Of a stretch of 59,851 nucleotides of DNA, positions 8,140 to 16,794 are shown piece by piece. The stretch lies in the NCBI RefSeq assembly GCF_015558785.1, contig NZ_JADMOP010000015.1, positions 1 through 59,851 on the forward strand, read 5' to 3'. This DNA is from Collinsella aerofaciens. Its GTDB lineage: Bacteria > Actinomycetota > Coriobacteriia > Coriobacteriales > Coriobacteriaceae. The notes below the pieces were generated by a model. That model ran no database searches. It saw only the letters and a program-made list of their open reading frames with translations, and had not been told where the DNA came from. A program made the position numbers and the translations under genes. Each line of letters opens with the position of its first letter. Within the stretch, counting starts at the first letter, position 1.

Positions 8140-8332
8140 GATTGTCATATGCTCGTTGCCGAATCTTTTACTATGATAGTGGGCACTTGTGAACGTGTCA
8201 AAGCCAGGGCGGGCGGCATTGCGCCTCCTGCCTGCGTATTTGCGCCGATTGCCGCCGCAGGCGCCGTGTTTTGCCCGCTGCGCGAAGGGCGGCGTAAACG
8301 GTTGCGATGAGAAACGGGAAGGGAAGGCTCGG
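8140..8332 (+). promoter_or_regulatory. Divergent intergenic region and leader of the cbi operon
   Basis: Holds the start regions of both cobalamin arms. On the plus strand a TATGAT at about 8173-8178 is a possible -10, without a convincing -35. Downstream, the leader can fold: GGCGGCA near 8211 pairs with TGCCGCC near 8251, and GCCCGCTGCGCGAAGGGC forms a small hairpin near 8275. I see no B12 box on this strand, so the biosynthetic arm appears not to have its own cobalamin riboswitch. Confidence 0.3.
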
Positions 8333-9124
8333 ATGATTCATATCGTTGGCGCAGGCTCGGGCGCCGCCGACCTTATCACGCTGCGCGGGGCGCGCCTTCT
8401 GCGCGCGGCCGACGTGGTCGTTTGGGCGGGAAGCCTTGTGAACCCCGAGCTGCTCGCCGAGTGCAAGGAATCCTGCATCGTCTACGACAGCGCGCACATG
8501 ACCTTGGAGGAAGTGCTCGACGTGATGTGCGCGGCGGATGCGCGGGGCGAGGAAGTGGTGCGCCTGCACACGGGCGACCCGTGCCTGTACGGCGCCATCC
8601 AGGAGCAGATGGACGCACTCGACGCGCGCGGCGTGGACTACGAGGTGGTGCCCGGCGTGTCGAGCTTTTGCGGTGCCGCGGCGGCGCTTCGCCAGGAATA
8701 CACGCTGCCGGGAATCAGCCAGTCGGTCGTGATCACGCGGCTTTCCGGACGTACCCCCATGCCCGCGGGCGAGGGCATGCGCACCATGGCGGAAAGTGGC
8801 TCGACTATGGTCATCTTCCTGAGCTCGGGTATGCTCGCCGAGCTTTCCGCCGAGCTTTTGGCCGCGGGCCGCAGCTCCGACGAGCCGGCCGCGCTCGTGT
8901 ACAAGGCGACCTGGCCTGAGGAGCGCGTGGTGCGATGCACAGTGGGCACGCTCGCCGATGCGGGCGCGCGAGAGGGCATCGACCGCACGGCGCTCGTGGT
9001 GGTGGGCCGCGTGCTCGGAGCTCGCGGCGGGTTTTCGCACAACGGCGCGCAAGCAGAGTCGTACGAGCGCAGCAAGCTTTACGACCCTTCGTTTGCCACG
9101 GGGTATCGGAAGGCGAGCAGCTAG
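8333..9124 (+). CDS. cbiF: Cobalt-precorrin-4 C11-methyltransferase
   Basis: 263 residues of the tetrapyrrole (SUMT-like) methylase family. VGAGSGAADLITLRGARLL is the N-terminal SAM loop, LHTGDPCLYGAIQEQM the second motif, and VVPGVSSFCGAAAAL the third; TLPGISQSVVITRLSGRTPM is typical of CbiF/CobM. It methylates C11 of the corrin precursor with S-adenosylmethionine in the cytoplasm. GGAAGG lies seven bases before the ATG. It heads the plus-strand operon, and the GTG of cbiD follows its TAG by one base. An in-frame upstream ATG at 8189 sits inside leader hairpins and was not chosen. Confidence 0.93.
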   Translation: MIHIVGAGSGAADLITLRGARLLRAADVVVWAGSLVNPELLAECKESCIVYDSAHMTLEEVLDVMCAADARGEEVVRLHTGDPCLYGAIQEQMDALDARGVDYEVVPGVSSFCGAAAALRQEYTLPGISQSVVITRLSGRTPMPAGEGMRTMAESGSTMVIFLSSGMLAELSAELLAAGRSSDEPAALVYKATWPEERVVRCTVGTLADAGAREGIDRTALVVVGRVLGARGGFSHNGAQAESYERSKLYDPSFATGYRKASS

Positions 9125-9125
9125 C

Positions 9126-10310
9126 GTGGCCTTCGAGCACTACATATATACCGGGACGACCCGCCTGCGCTGCGGCTACACCACGGGGAGCTGCGCCGCG
9201 CTCGCGGCGAAGGCGGCCTGCGAGATGCTTTTGTCACGAAAGCCCGTCGGCCGCGTGTCGATCGTCACCCCCGGCGGGCTGCCCGTCGAGGCGAACGTGG
9301 TCGACGCATGCATCGGCGAGGGGTGCGCCCAGTGCGCCGTGCGAAAGGACGCAGGCGACGATGCCGATGTGACTGACGGCGTACTCGTGTACGCGCACGT
9401 GGAACATGCGGGGTCGGGCACGGGTGCTGCGGGCAGCAAGGACGTGCCCGCGCGCGAATCGGAAGTTTCCGTCGATGGCGGCGTGGGCGTGGGGCGCGTG
9501 ACATTGCCCGGGCTCGAGCAGCCGGTGGGGGCGGCCGCCATCAACGCGACGCCGCGCGCGATGATCACTTCGGCGGTGCGCGAGGTGTGCGCCGCGCACG
9601 GCTTTTCTGGAAATATTGCTGTGACGATTTCGGTACCCGAGGGTGTTGCCCTTGCCAAAAAGACCTTCAACCCGCATCTGGGGATAGAGGGCGGCATCTC
9701 CATCCTGGGCACGACGGGCATCGTCGAGCCGCGCAGCCTCGCTGCCTTGCGCGACAGCATCGAGCTCGAGATCCGGCAGCATGCGGCTATGGGGCGGCGC
9801 GGAGTCGTGCTCACGCCCGGCAACTACGGCGGGCAGTTCATCTCGGGGCATTTCCACCTAAACGGTGCGCCGGTGGTCTTCATCTCCAACTTTGTGGGCG
9901 ATGCGATTGACTGCTGCGTTCGCGAGGGATTTACCAATGTCCTTCTTGTGGGACACATCGGCAAGTTGGTGAAGGTCGCGGGCGGCATCATGGACACCCA
10001 TTCGCGTACCGCCGACTGCCGCGCGGAGATTCTGGCCGCCCACGCGGCCATGGCCGGCGCGGGCGCGAAGACCGTGCGCGAGATCATGTCGTCCGTCACG
10101 ACCACGGCGGCGCTCGAGGTAATCGAGGCCGCCGGCGTTGGGGACGCTGCGCGCGCCTCGCTCGCTGCGGCAATTGAGGACAGGTTGCGCCGACGCGCGG
10201 CGGGCGCATGCGACATCGCCGCGGTCGTGTTCGACGCCGAGCGCCGCGAGCTTTTCCGCACGTCGGGCGCCGATGCAGTTATCGGGAAATTGGGGGCGAC
10301 GTATGAGTAA
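9126..10310 (+). CDS. cbiD: Cobalt-precorrin-5B C1-methyltransferase
   Basis: 394 residues from a GTG one base after the cbiF stop. The N-terminus RCGYTTGSCAALAAKAA is the CbiD hallmark, and HLGIEGGISILGTTGIVEP plus FVGDAIDCC are conserved interior motifs. CbiD adds the C1 methyl during anaerobic ring contraction, after CbiG. Slightly longer than the usual 360-380 residues. Its last codons overlap the start of the cbiL remnant by 8 bp (ATG at 10303), so translation is coupled. GC and codon bias match the rest of the island. Confidence 0.92.
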   Translation: MAFEHYIYTGTTRLRCGYTTGSCAALAAKAACEMLLSRKPVGRVSIVTPGGLPVEANVVDACIGEGCAQCAVRKDAGDDADVTDGVLVYAHVEHAGSGTGAAGSKDVPARESEVSVDGGVGVGRVTLPGLEQPVGAAAINATPRAMITSAVREVCAAHGFSGNIAVTISVPEGVALAKKTFNPHLGIEGGISILGTTGIVEPRSLAALRDSIELEIRQHAAMGRRGVVLTPGNYGGQFISGHFHLNGAPVVFISNFVGDAIDCCVREGFTNVLLVGHIGKLVKVAGGIMDTHSRTADCRAEILAAHAAMAGAGAKTVREIMSSVTTTAALEVIEAAGVGDAARASLAAAIEDRLRRRAAGACDIAAVVFDAERRELFRTSGADAVIGKLGATYE

Positions 10311-10536
10311 AGGCGTTCTGTACGGGGTGCGCCGTGCAATCGGCTGGCCGGGGACGAAGGTGGTCATGAAGGCGCGCCGCTCGCTTGCGGACACGAAGCG
10401 CTTCCTTTGCGAGGAGGGTGCCTTCGACGGTGCCGAGCTTGTAGAGGACTGTGGGCTTCCGGGCGAGCGCGTGTACCGCTCGCTCGACGATGTGCCCGAT
10501 CGGGGCAGCTACTTCTCGACGATGGTGGTGCGCTAG
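10303..10536 (+). pseudogene. cbiL: cbiL (cobalt-factor II C20-methyltransferase) with large in-frame internal deletion
   Basis: Only 77 codons remain against about 230 in intact CbiL. The first nine residues MSKGVLYGV are a normal CbiL start, which should continue into the SAM-binding GVGPGDPE loop. Instead sequence jumps to RRAIGWPGTKVVMKARRS, then DTKRFLCEEGAFDGAELVED, CGLPGERVYRSLDDV and YFSTMVVR, which is the CbiL C-terminus. About 150 residues, including the active site, are missing. The frame, the overlap with cbiD and the abutment with the cbiG ATG at 10537 are all kept. The peptide cannot be a methyltransferase. No other CbiL is in the window. An assembly error is possible. Confidence 0.8.
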
Positions 10537-11670
10537 ATGAGGGTTTCCTGCATAGCGTTCACTGAGAGGGGGTATGCGTTGGCGGTGCGCACCGCACACG
10601 CGCTTTCCGATTGCGCGCAGACAGGTGAAGACGACCCTGGCTGGGACGTTTCCGTTTCGCGCGGGTTCGGCGAGGGGAAGGCCGACCTGCGCGCATGGAC
10701 GGCGCTCGCGTGGGAAGCGTCGGACGCGCTTCTGTTCGTGGGCGCGGCGGGCATCGCCGTGCGGGCGATCGCGCCGCATGTCGCCTCGAAGGCAAACGAT
10801 CCCGCGGTTGTGGCGATCGACGAGGCGGGGCGCTTTGCCGTCCCGCTTTTGTCGGGGCATTTGGGCGGTGCGAACGAGCTTGCGCAAACTGTGGCACGCG
10901 CGGCAGGGGCCATCCCCGTCATCACCACGGCGACCGACGTCCGCGGCGTGTGGGCGGTGGATACGTGGGCGCGCTGTGCGGGGCTCGCCGTTTCGAATTC
11001 CGAGGCCATCAAGCGAGTGTCGGCGCGGCTGCTTTCGGGCGGGCGCGTGGCGCTCTATTCCGACATGCCGATTTCGGGACAGCCGCCTGAGGGGGTTGAC
11101 ATTGCGTCCGACCGCGCTCGGGCCGATATCGTCGTGTCGCCGTTCGCTGGCGCGAATGCAGGTGCGTCCGTTCGTGCGGCGGAGACAACGGGCGAGGTCG
11201 TGCCCGCCGGTGAGACGGGGAAGCCGGCGGGCGTGCGGGCGCAGGCGCCTGCGCCCGAGCCGCTTCGCCTTGTCGTGCCCTGCATCGTTGCGGGCATAGG
11301 ATGCCGTCGCGGTGCGTGCGCCGAAGCGATCGAGGAGGCGTTTCTTCTCGCGTGCGGGCAGGTGGGTATCTCGCCTTCGGCCGTGCGCGAGGCGGCGACG
11401 ATCGACGTGAAGGCGCACGAGGAGGGTCTGCTCGCCTTCTGCTGCGCGCGCAATATCCCGCTTGCGACGTATTCCGCAGAGGAGTTGTCGCAGGTCGAAG
11501 GCAGCGTTTCGCCATCTGATTTCGTGCGCGCGACGGTGGGGGTCGACAACGTGTGCGAGCGGGCAGCGCTCGCGGAGGGGGGCAAACTTATCTTCCCGAA
11601 GCTCGCTCACGGCGGCGTGACCGTCGCGTTTTCCAAGGTAACTATTAAACTTTCGTTTAAGGAGCGGTGA
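10537..11670 (+). CDS. cbiG: Cobalt-precorrin-5A hydrolase
   Basis: 377 residues. The N-terminal CbiG domain includes ALLFVGAAGIAVRAIAPHV, AVPLLSGHLGGANELA and PVITTATDVRGVWAVDTWA; the C-terminal CobE/CbiG domain has VAGIGCRRGACAEAIEEAF and DFVRATVGVDNVCERAAL. A low-complexity Ala/Gly/Glu linker (about residues 205-250) separates them. It opens the delta-lactone ring and releases acetaldehyde during ring contraction. Its ATG abuts the TAG of the cbiL remnant and its TGA overlaps the ATG of cbiH. The C-terminal FSKVTIKLSFKER is locally AT-rich and includes the AAGGAG site for the next gene. Confidence 0.9.
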   Translation: MRVSCIAFTERGYALAVRTAHALSDCAQTGEDDPGWDVSVSRGFGEGKADLRAWTALAWEASDALLFVGAAGIAVRAIAPHVASKANDPAVVAIDEAGRFAVPLLSGHLGGANELAQTVARAAGAIPVITTATDVRGVWAVDTWARCAGLAVSNSEAIKRVSARLLSGGRVALYSDMPISGQPPEGVDIASDRARADIVVSPFAGANAGASVRAAETTGEVVPAGETGKPAGVRAQAPAPEPLRLVVPCIVAGIGCRRGACAEAIEEAFLLACGQVGISPSAVREAATIDVKAHEEGLLAFCCARNIPLATYSAEELSQVEGSVSPSDFVRATVGVDNVCERAALAEGGKLIFPKLAHGGVTVAFSKVTIKLSFKER

Positions 11671-12413
11671 TGGGAAAGCTCTTCGTGGTGGGAATCGGCC
11701 CGGGCGGCCCCGACGGCATGACGATTGCGGCTCGGCGTGCGCTCGAGGCGTCCGACGTCGTTGTGGGTTACACGAAATACGTGGAGCTCGCGCTCGCCGC
11801 CGTGCCCGACGCGGCGCATCTCGCGACGCCGATGATGCACGAGGTCGAACGGTGCCGCCTTGCGCTTTCGCGCGCGCAGAGTGGAGACGCCGTGGCGCTC
11901 GTGTGCAGCGGCGACGCGGGCGTGTACGGCATGGCGAGCCCCGTGCTGGAGCTTGCGGAGGACTACCCCGATGTAGACGTGGAAGTTATCGCCGGGGCCA
12001 CCGCGGCTCAGAGCGGGTCGGCGGTGCTCGGCGCCCCGCTTGCCCACGACTTCGCGGTCGTGTCGCTCTCCGACCTGCTCACGCCATGGGAGGTCATCGA
12101 GCGCAGGCTCGCCGCCGTGGCGAGCGCCGACTTCTGCATCTGTTTGTACAACCCGCGCAGCAGAAAGCGCGCCGACAGGCTCTCACGCGCGGCGAAGATT
12201 ATGCTCGAATGGAAGGCCCCCGACACGCTCTGCGGCTGGGTACGCAACATCGGGCGCGAGGGGCAGCAGTCGGGCATGTGCAGGCTCTCTGAGCTGGGGG
12301 AGATCGACGCCGACATGTTCACCACCGTGTTCGTCGGCAACGCGGACACGAAGCTCGTAGGCGGCCGTATGGTCACGCCACGCGGGTATCGGGAGATTCC
12401 ATGCGAAAGGTAA
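11670..12413 (+). CDS. cbiH: Cobalt-precorrin-3B C17-methyltransferase
   Basis: 247 residues, tetrapyrrole methylase fold. VVGIGPGGPDGMTIAARRAL is the N-terminal SAM loop, VVVGYTKYVEL, ALVCSGDAGVYGMASPVLEL and FCICLYNPRSRKRADRL are standard CbiH/CobJ motifs. It methylates C17 with ring contraction. The ATG at 11670 has AAGGAG at good spacing and overlaps the cbiG stop; a GTG one codon earlier is less likely. Its end overlaps the start of the cbiET fusion by 13 bp. Confidence 0.93.
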   Translation: MGKLFVVGIGPGGPDGMTIAARRALEASDVVVGYTKYVELALAAVPDAAHLATPMMHEVERCRLALSRAQSGDAVALVCSGDAGVYGMASPVLELAEDYPDVDVEVIAGATAAQSGSAVLGAPLAHDFAVVSLSDLLTPWEVIERRLAAVASADFCICLYNPRSRKRADRLSRAAKIMLEWKAPDTLCGWVRNIGREGQQSGMCRLSELGEIDADMFTTVFVGNADTKLVGGRMVTPRGYREIPCER

Positions 12414-13735
12414 CGATCATCGGGGCGGGGCCCGGAAACCCCGACTTGCTCTCGCGCGCGGCGCTCGACGCTATCGACTTCGCCGACGTGGTCATCGGCG
12501 CTCATCGCGCGCTTGCCGGCATCGACGTGCCGCCCGACGTGGTGAGATGTGAGCTCGTGAAGACGGCGGACATCGTCGCCGCGCTCACCGATGCGGCGTC
12601 GTGGCGGCGCGCCGTGGTCGTGATGACGGGCGATGTGGGGCTGTTCAGCGGCGCGCGCCGCCTGGTGGAGGCGCTCTCCGGCGACGCGCAGGTGGACGTG
12701 CGCGTCGTTCCCGGCATAAGCTCAGCGTCGTATCTCGCCGCGCGCCTTGCGTGTCCATGGCAGGATTGGCGCTTCGCGAGCGCTCACGGCGTGGCGTGCG
12801 ACATCGTGGCCGAGGCCGAGCGCGCAGGTGAACTCTTCCTCGTCACGTCGGGCGGGGAAGACCCCTCGCGGCTTTCGGGTGAGCTTGTGCATGCGGGCTT
12901 CGGGGACGCGCGCGTGACGGTGGCCGAGCGCCTGTCGTACCCCGACGAGCGCATTACCTGCGCGACCGCAAGTGAAATCGCAGGTCAGACGTTCGACGAC
13001 TTGAACGTGATGCTTATCGAGTTCGCAGGCGGCGCCGGGTCGCCTGAGGGCTCTAGCGCAGCCTCCGAGGCGCCGGCCGGCGCGTCTGTGCCCGCGGCGG
13101 ACTCTGCGGGCGCATCCCGTGCCGCGAGCTCTCGCTGGCCGTACGCTTCCTCGGGCATTCCCGACGAGCTCTTCATCCGCGGCGACGTTCCCATGACCAA
13201 GCAGGAGGTGCGCGCCGTCGCGCTCGCGAAGCTGTGCCTTACCGCGACCGACACCGTGTGGGATGTCGGCGCCGGCACGGGGAGCGTGTCGATCGAGGCG
13301 GCGCTCGTCGCGCGAGCGGGATCGGTATGGGCGGTCGAGCGCAACGCGGCCGGCGTGCGGCTCATCCGAGAGAACGCGGATGCATTCGGGTGCGGCAACG
13401 TGCATGCGGTCCCCGGTGTCGCCCCCGAAGCGCTCGCGAAACTGCCCGTCCCCGACGCCGTGTTCGTCGGCGGGAGCGTGGGCGAGCTTCCCTCCATCGT
13501 GGAGGCGGCGCTCGAGAAGAATTCGCAGGTTCGCCTGTGCGTGCCATGCGTCACCGTTGAGACACTCACCGAGGCGTGCGCGCTCCTCTCGGGTTCGCGC
13601 TTTAAGGGGTTCGAGGCGTGCCAGGTGTCGGCCGCCCGCGCCGAGGCTGTAGGCTCGCACCATCTTATGAAGGCGCAAAATCCCGTGTTCCTCGTCAGCG
13701 CGCGTGGTGCAGGTGGGGAAGGCGGTGCCCGGTGA
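12401..13735 (+). CDS. cbiET: Fused cobalt-precorrin-7 C5-methyltransferase / C15-methyltransferase-decarboxylase
   Basis: 444 residues, a CobL-like fusion of CbiE and CbiT. Residues 1-205 are the CbiE tetrapyrrole methylase: VTIIGAGPGNPDLLSRAALD, VVVMTGDVGLFSGARRLVEA, VVPGISSASYLAARL. An Ala/Ser/Gly-rich linker of about 40 residues follows. From about 245, GIPDELFIRGDVPMTKQEVR and VWDVGAGTGSVSIEAALVA are the CbiT class-I methyltransferase signatures. It performs two methylations and one decarboxylation late in ring synthesis. The fusion is common. The stop overlaps the GTG of cbiA (GTGA). Confidence 0.92.
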   Translation: MRKVTIIGAGPGNPDLLSRAALDAIDFADVVIGAHRALAGIDVPPDVVRCELVKTADIVAALTDAASWRRAVVVMTGDVGLFSGARRLVEALSGDAQVDVRVVPGISSASYLAARLACPWQDWRFASAHGVACDIVAEAERAGELFLVTSGGEDPSRLSGELVHAGFGDARVTVAERLSYPDERITCATASEIAGQTFDDLNVMLIEFAGGAGSPEGSSAASEAPAGASVPAADSAGASRAASSRWPYASSGIPDELFIRGDVPMTKQEVRAVALAKLCLTATDTVWDVGAGTGSVSIEAALVARAGSVWAVERNAAGVRLIRENADAFGCGNVHAVPGVAPEALAKLPVPDAVFVGGSVGELPSIVEAALEKNSQVRLCVPCVTVETLTEACALLSGSRFKGFEACQVSAARAEAVGSHHLMKAQNPVFLVSARGAGGEGGAR

Positions 13736-15114
13736 GCACGTCCATCCCGCGCTTCATGGTCGCTGCGCCCTCGAGCGGGAGCGGCAAGACGGTCGTTATG
13801 TGCGCGCTCCTGCGCGCGCTCGCGCGCCGCGGCCTTGCATGCGCGGCCTTCAAATGCGGCCCCGACTACATTGACCCGCTCTTTCATCGCCGCGTCGTGG
13901 GCGCGCGCTCGGGTAACTTAGACGGCTTCTTCACCGACGCCCCGACGCTGCGCGCCCTGCTCGCACGCGGCGCCGCGGGCGCGGATGTCGCGGTGCTCGA
14001 GGGGGTCATGGGCTTCTACGACGGCATGGCACCCGGCGTGGCCGACGCGAGCAGCTACCAGGTTGCTCGCGACACGGAAACGCCGGTCATTTTAGTGGTG
14101 AACGGGCGCGGGGCGTCTTTATCGCTCGCCGCCGTAATCCGCGGCATCGCCGAGTTCCTGCCTTGTGCGAACGTGCGCGGTGTCGTGCTGAACAAGACGA
14201 GCGCCGCTGCCTGCGCCTACGCGGCGCCTCCGATCGAGAAGCACACGGGCGTCGCGGTTTTGGGGAATATCCCCGCCGACGAGGCGTTCTCGCTCGAAAG
14301 CCGGCATCTGGGGCTTGTGACCGCCGACGAGGTCGAGCGGCTCTCCGCGCGCATCGACAAGATGGCCGAGCTGGTGGAAAAGAGCGTCGACATCGACCGC
14401 TTGCTCGAAATAGCGGCGACGGCACCCGATATCCGCGAGGAACCTTACCGGTTGGAGCCGATCGCGGGAGCGCGGCCCATCGTCGCCGTCGCGCGTGACG
14501 AGGCGTTCTCGTTCTACTACGAGGAGAACCTGCGCGCGCTCGAGGACCTGGGTTGCGAGCTTGCCTTTTTCAGCCCCCTGTGTGATAGCGATTTGCCCCG
14601 GGGGACAAGCGCCCTCTATCTGGGAGGCGGCTACCCGGAGCTCCATGCGCGGCAGCTCTCCGAGAACGCGCCGATGCGCGAGGCGGTGCGGCGCGCGGTG
14701 GAATCCGGCATGCCGACGGTCGCCGAATGCGGTGGGTTTCTGTACCTGCAGCACGAAATCGCCGATAGCGAGGGGCGGCGCTGGCCTGTTGCGGGCGCCC
14801 TTGAGGGCTCAAGCGAGAACGGGGGAAGGCTGTCCCATTTCGGGTACGTGGAGCTCACTTCTCAACGCGACGGGCTCTACGGGCCGCGCGGCACACGCAT
14901 CCGTGCGCACGAGTTCCACTACTGGCAGTCCACCTGCCCGGGCGGCGACTTCTGGGCGCAGAAGCCCCGGCGCGACAAGGGCTGGCCGTGCATGACGACC
15001 ACCCCGTCCCTGGTTGCGGGCTTCCCGCATGTGTACTATCCTGCGAACCCCGACGTTGCGCGCGCGTTCGCGTCTGCCGCAGCGTCGTTCGCAGAGAGGA
15101 GACGGCATGGCTGA
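13732..15114 (+). CDS. cbiA: Cobyrinate a,c-diamide synthase
   Basis: 460 residues. N-terminal dethiobiotin-synthetase-like ATPase domain with PSSGSGKTVVMCALLRALA (P-loop) and FKCGPDYIDPLFHRRV; C-terminal class-I glutamine amidotransferase domain with LYLGGGYPELHARQLSEN and the catalytic Cys in PTVAECGGFLYL, and the His in RAHEFHYW. It amidates the a and c carboxylates of cobyrinate using glutamine and ATP. Start is the GTG overlapping the cbiET stop; end overlaps the cobT ATG by 8 bp. Confidence 0.94.
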   Translation: MSTSIPRFMVAAPSSGSGKTVVMCALLRALARRGLACAAFKCGPDYIDPLFHRRVVGARSGNLDGFFTDAPTLRALLARGAAGADVAVLEGVMGFYDGMAPGVADASSYQVARDTETPVILVVNGRGASLSLAAVIRGIAEFLPCANVRGVVLNKTSAAACAYAAPPIEKHTGVAVLGNIPADEAFSLESRHLGLVTADEVERLSARIDKMAELVEKSVDIDRLLEIAATAPDIREEPYRLEPIAGARPIVAVARDEAFSFYYEENLRALEDLGCELAFFSPLCDSDLPRGTSALYLGGGYPELHARQLSENAPMREAVRRAVESGMPTVAECGGFLYLQHEIADSEGRRWPVAGALEGSSENGGRLSHFGYVELTSQRDGLYGPRGTRIRAHEFHYWQSTCPGGDFWAQKPRRDKGWPCMTTTPSLVAGFPHVYYPANPDVARAFASAAASFAERRRHG

Positions 15115-16249
15115 AGCAACCGAAACCGCGCTTGCCTGCATCCGCGAGGAAGTCGAGCGCGCGTTCTCTTCGGCGCCGGGCGCCGTGCTCGAAGCCGCGC
15201 TCTCCCGGATCGCGCCCGCAGACGAGTGCGCCCGCGCCGCCGCGTACGCCGCGTGGGACTCCATCGCGCACCCCTTGGGGGGATTGGGCGACTTTGAAGA
15301 CGCCGTCGCGCGTATCGCCGCAGCTCAGGGGAGCGTCGATGTGGCTGAGTTTCCCCGTGCGCTCGCGGTATTCTTCTCCGACAACGGGGTCGTTGCCGAG
15401 GGCGTGTCGCAAAGCGGGCAAGACGTGACGCGAGCCGTCGCGCGCAACATGTGCGAGGGGGCCACGAGCGCCTGCCGCATGGCGGCGTTCGCGGGTGCCG
15501 AGGTCGTGCCCGTCGACGTGGGTATGGCCCGGGGCATAGAAGACGCGCGCATGGTGCGCGCGAACGTGCGGCGGGGGAGCGGCAACATCGCGCACGGCTC
15601 CGCCATGTCTCGCGATGGGGCCGTGCGCGCGATCGAGGTCGGAATCGCCGTCGCGTGCGGGCTTGCCCGCGCCGGCGTGCGCCTTCTCGCCGCGGGCGAG
15701 ATGGGTATCGGCAACACGACCACCTCGGCGGCGGTGGCCGCAGTGCTCATCCGGGCGGACGCGCGGAGCCTCGTCGGGCGCGGCGCGGGGCTCTCGGACG
15801 CCTCGCTCGCGCGCAAGCGCGACGTGGTCGAGCGCGCTATCGATGCGAACTCGCCCGATTCCGCCGACCCGATCGATGTGCTCTCGAAGGTGGGCGGCTT
15901 CGACATTGCGGCGATGTGCGGCTTCTACCTGGGGGCCGCGGCCTCGAAGGCGCCGGCGCTCCTCGACGGGGTCATATCCTGCACGGCGGCCCTGTGCGCG
16001 GCGCGCCTGTGCCCCAACGCCTTAGGTTACCTCGTGGGCACCCACGCATCAAGCGAACCCGCAAGCCGGGAGCTCCTTCGAGAGCTCGGCATAAAGGCAC
16101 CCCTCGACGCAGGCATGCACTTGGGCGAGGGCGCGGGCGCCATGGCGTATCTGCCCCTTCTGGATTCGGCGCTGCGCGTGTACCGGGATGGGAAGACGTT
16201 CACGGCGACTGGCATGGCTGCTTACGAGCATTTCGAGGCTGGGAAATGA
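15107..16249 (+). CDS. cobT: Nicotinate-nucleotide-dimethylbenzimidazole phosphoribosyltransferase
   Basis: 380 residues. Conserved CobT motifs include FFSDNGVVAEGVSQSGQDVT, AAGEMGIGNTTTSAAVAAVL, VGRGAGLSDASLARKRDVV, and near the end the catalytic-Glu segment LHLGEGAGAM-like MHLGEGAGAMAYLPLL. It makes alpha-ribazole phosphate for the lower ligand. The N-terminal 60 residues are more divergent than usual. GAGAGGAGACGG precedes the ATG, and the gene overlaps cbiA and cobU at its two ends. Lower-base synthesis genes (bza or bluB) are not in the window. Confidence 0.93.
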   Translation: MAEATETALACIREEVERAFSSAPGAVLEAALSRIAPADECARAAAYAAWDSIAHPLGGLGDFEDAVARIAAAQGSVDVAEFPRALAVFFSDNGVVAEGVSQSGQDVTRAVARNMCEGATSACRMAAFAGAEVVPVDVGMARGIEDARMVRANVRRGSGNIAHGSAMSRDGAVRAIEVGIAVACGLARAGVRLLAAGEMGIGNTTTSAAVAAVLIRADARSLVGRGAGLSDASLARKRDVVERAIDANSPDSADPIDVLSKVGGFDIAAMCGFYLGAAASKAPALLDGVISCTAALCAARLCPNALGYLVGTHASSEPASRELLRELGIKAPLDAGMHLGEGAGAMAYLPLLDSALRVYRDGKTFTATGMAAYEHFEAGK

Positions 16250-16794
16250 CGGTGACGTTCGTTATCGGCGCCGCCGCGAGCGGCAAGAGCGCCTATGCCG
16301 AGTCCCTGTGCCTCGGGCACGACGGCCCCCGCGTGTACCTGGCAACGATGGAGCCCTTCGGGGAAGAGGGCGCCCGCCGCATCGCGCGCCATCGGGCGCT
16401 GCGCGAGGGCAAGGGGTTTTCCACCCTCGAGCGCACGCGTGACGTGGGCGCCGCAGTGCCCGGGCTTCCGTGCGGCTGCACGCTTCTTTTGGAGGACGTG
16501 GGCAACCTGGTTGCGAACGAGCTCTTCGCGGAAGGCGGCTTGTCCCCACGTGACCCCGACGCTGCGGCGCGCGAGGTGCTCGGAGGCATCGAACGGCTCG
16601 CTCAGGCCGCTGCGTATACGGTGGTGGTCACCGTCGACGTGTTCGCCGATGGGATGCGCTACGATGAGGGGACCGAGGCATGGAGGCGCGCGCTCGCGCG
16701 CGTGAACGCGGGTGTGGTGGCGCTGGCCGACCGCGCAGTCGAAGTGGTATGCGGGATTCCCGTGTGGATGAAAGGCGAAGGACCTATAAGGTGA
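16246..16794 (+). CDS. cobU: Adenosylcobinamide kinase / guanylyltransferase
   Basis: 182 residues. P-loop VIGAAASGKSAYAESL, VYLATMEPFGEEGARRIARH containing the guanylylated His region, LLEDVGNLVANELF and VVCGIPVWMKG mark CobU. It phosphorylates adenosylcobinamide and adds GMP ahead of CobS. ATG overlaps the cobT stop (ATGA) and its TGA overlaps the GTG of cobS. A second, diverged CobU-like domain is present in the fusion gene two genes downstream. Confidence 0.9.
   Translation: MTVTFVIGAAASGKSAYAESLCLGHDGPRVYLATMEPFGEEGARRIARHRALREGKGFSTLERTRDVGAAVPGLPCGCTLLLEDVGNLVANELFAEGGLSPRDPDAAAREVLGGIERLAQAAAYTVVVTVDVFADGMRYDEGTEAWRRALARVNAGVVALADRAVEVVCGIPVWMKGEGPIR

Noticed and set aside
10303-10536. 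A genuine small regulatory protein in the cbi operon
   Set aside because: Both ends match CbiL closely (MSKGVLYGV and the PGERVYRSLDDV...YFSTMVVR end), which fits a deletion better than a new protein.
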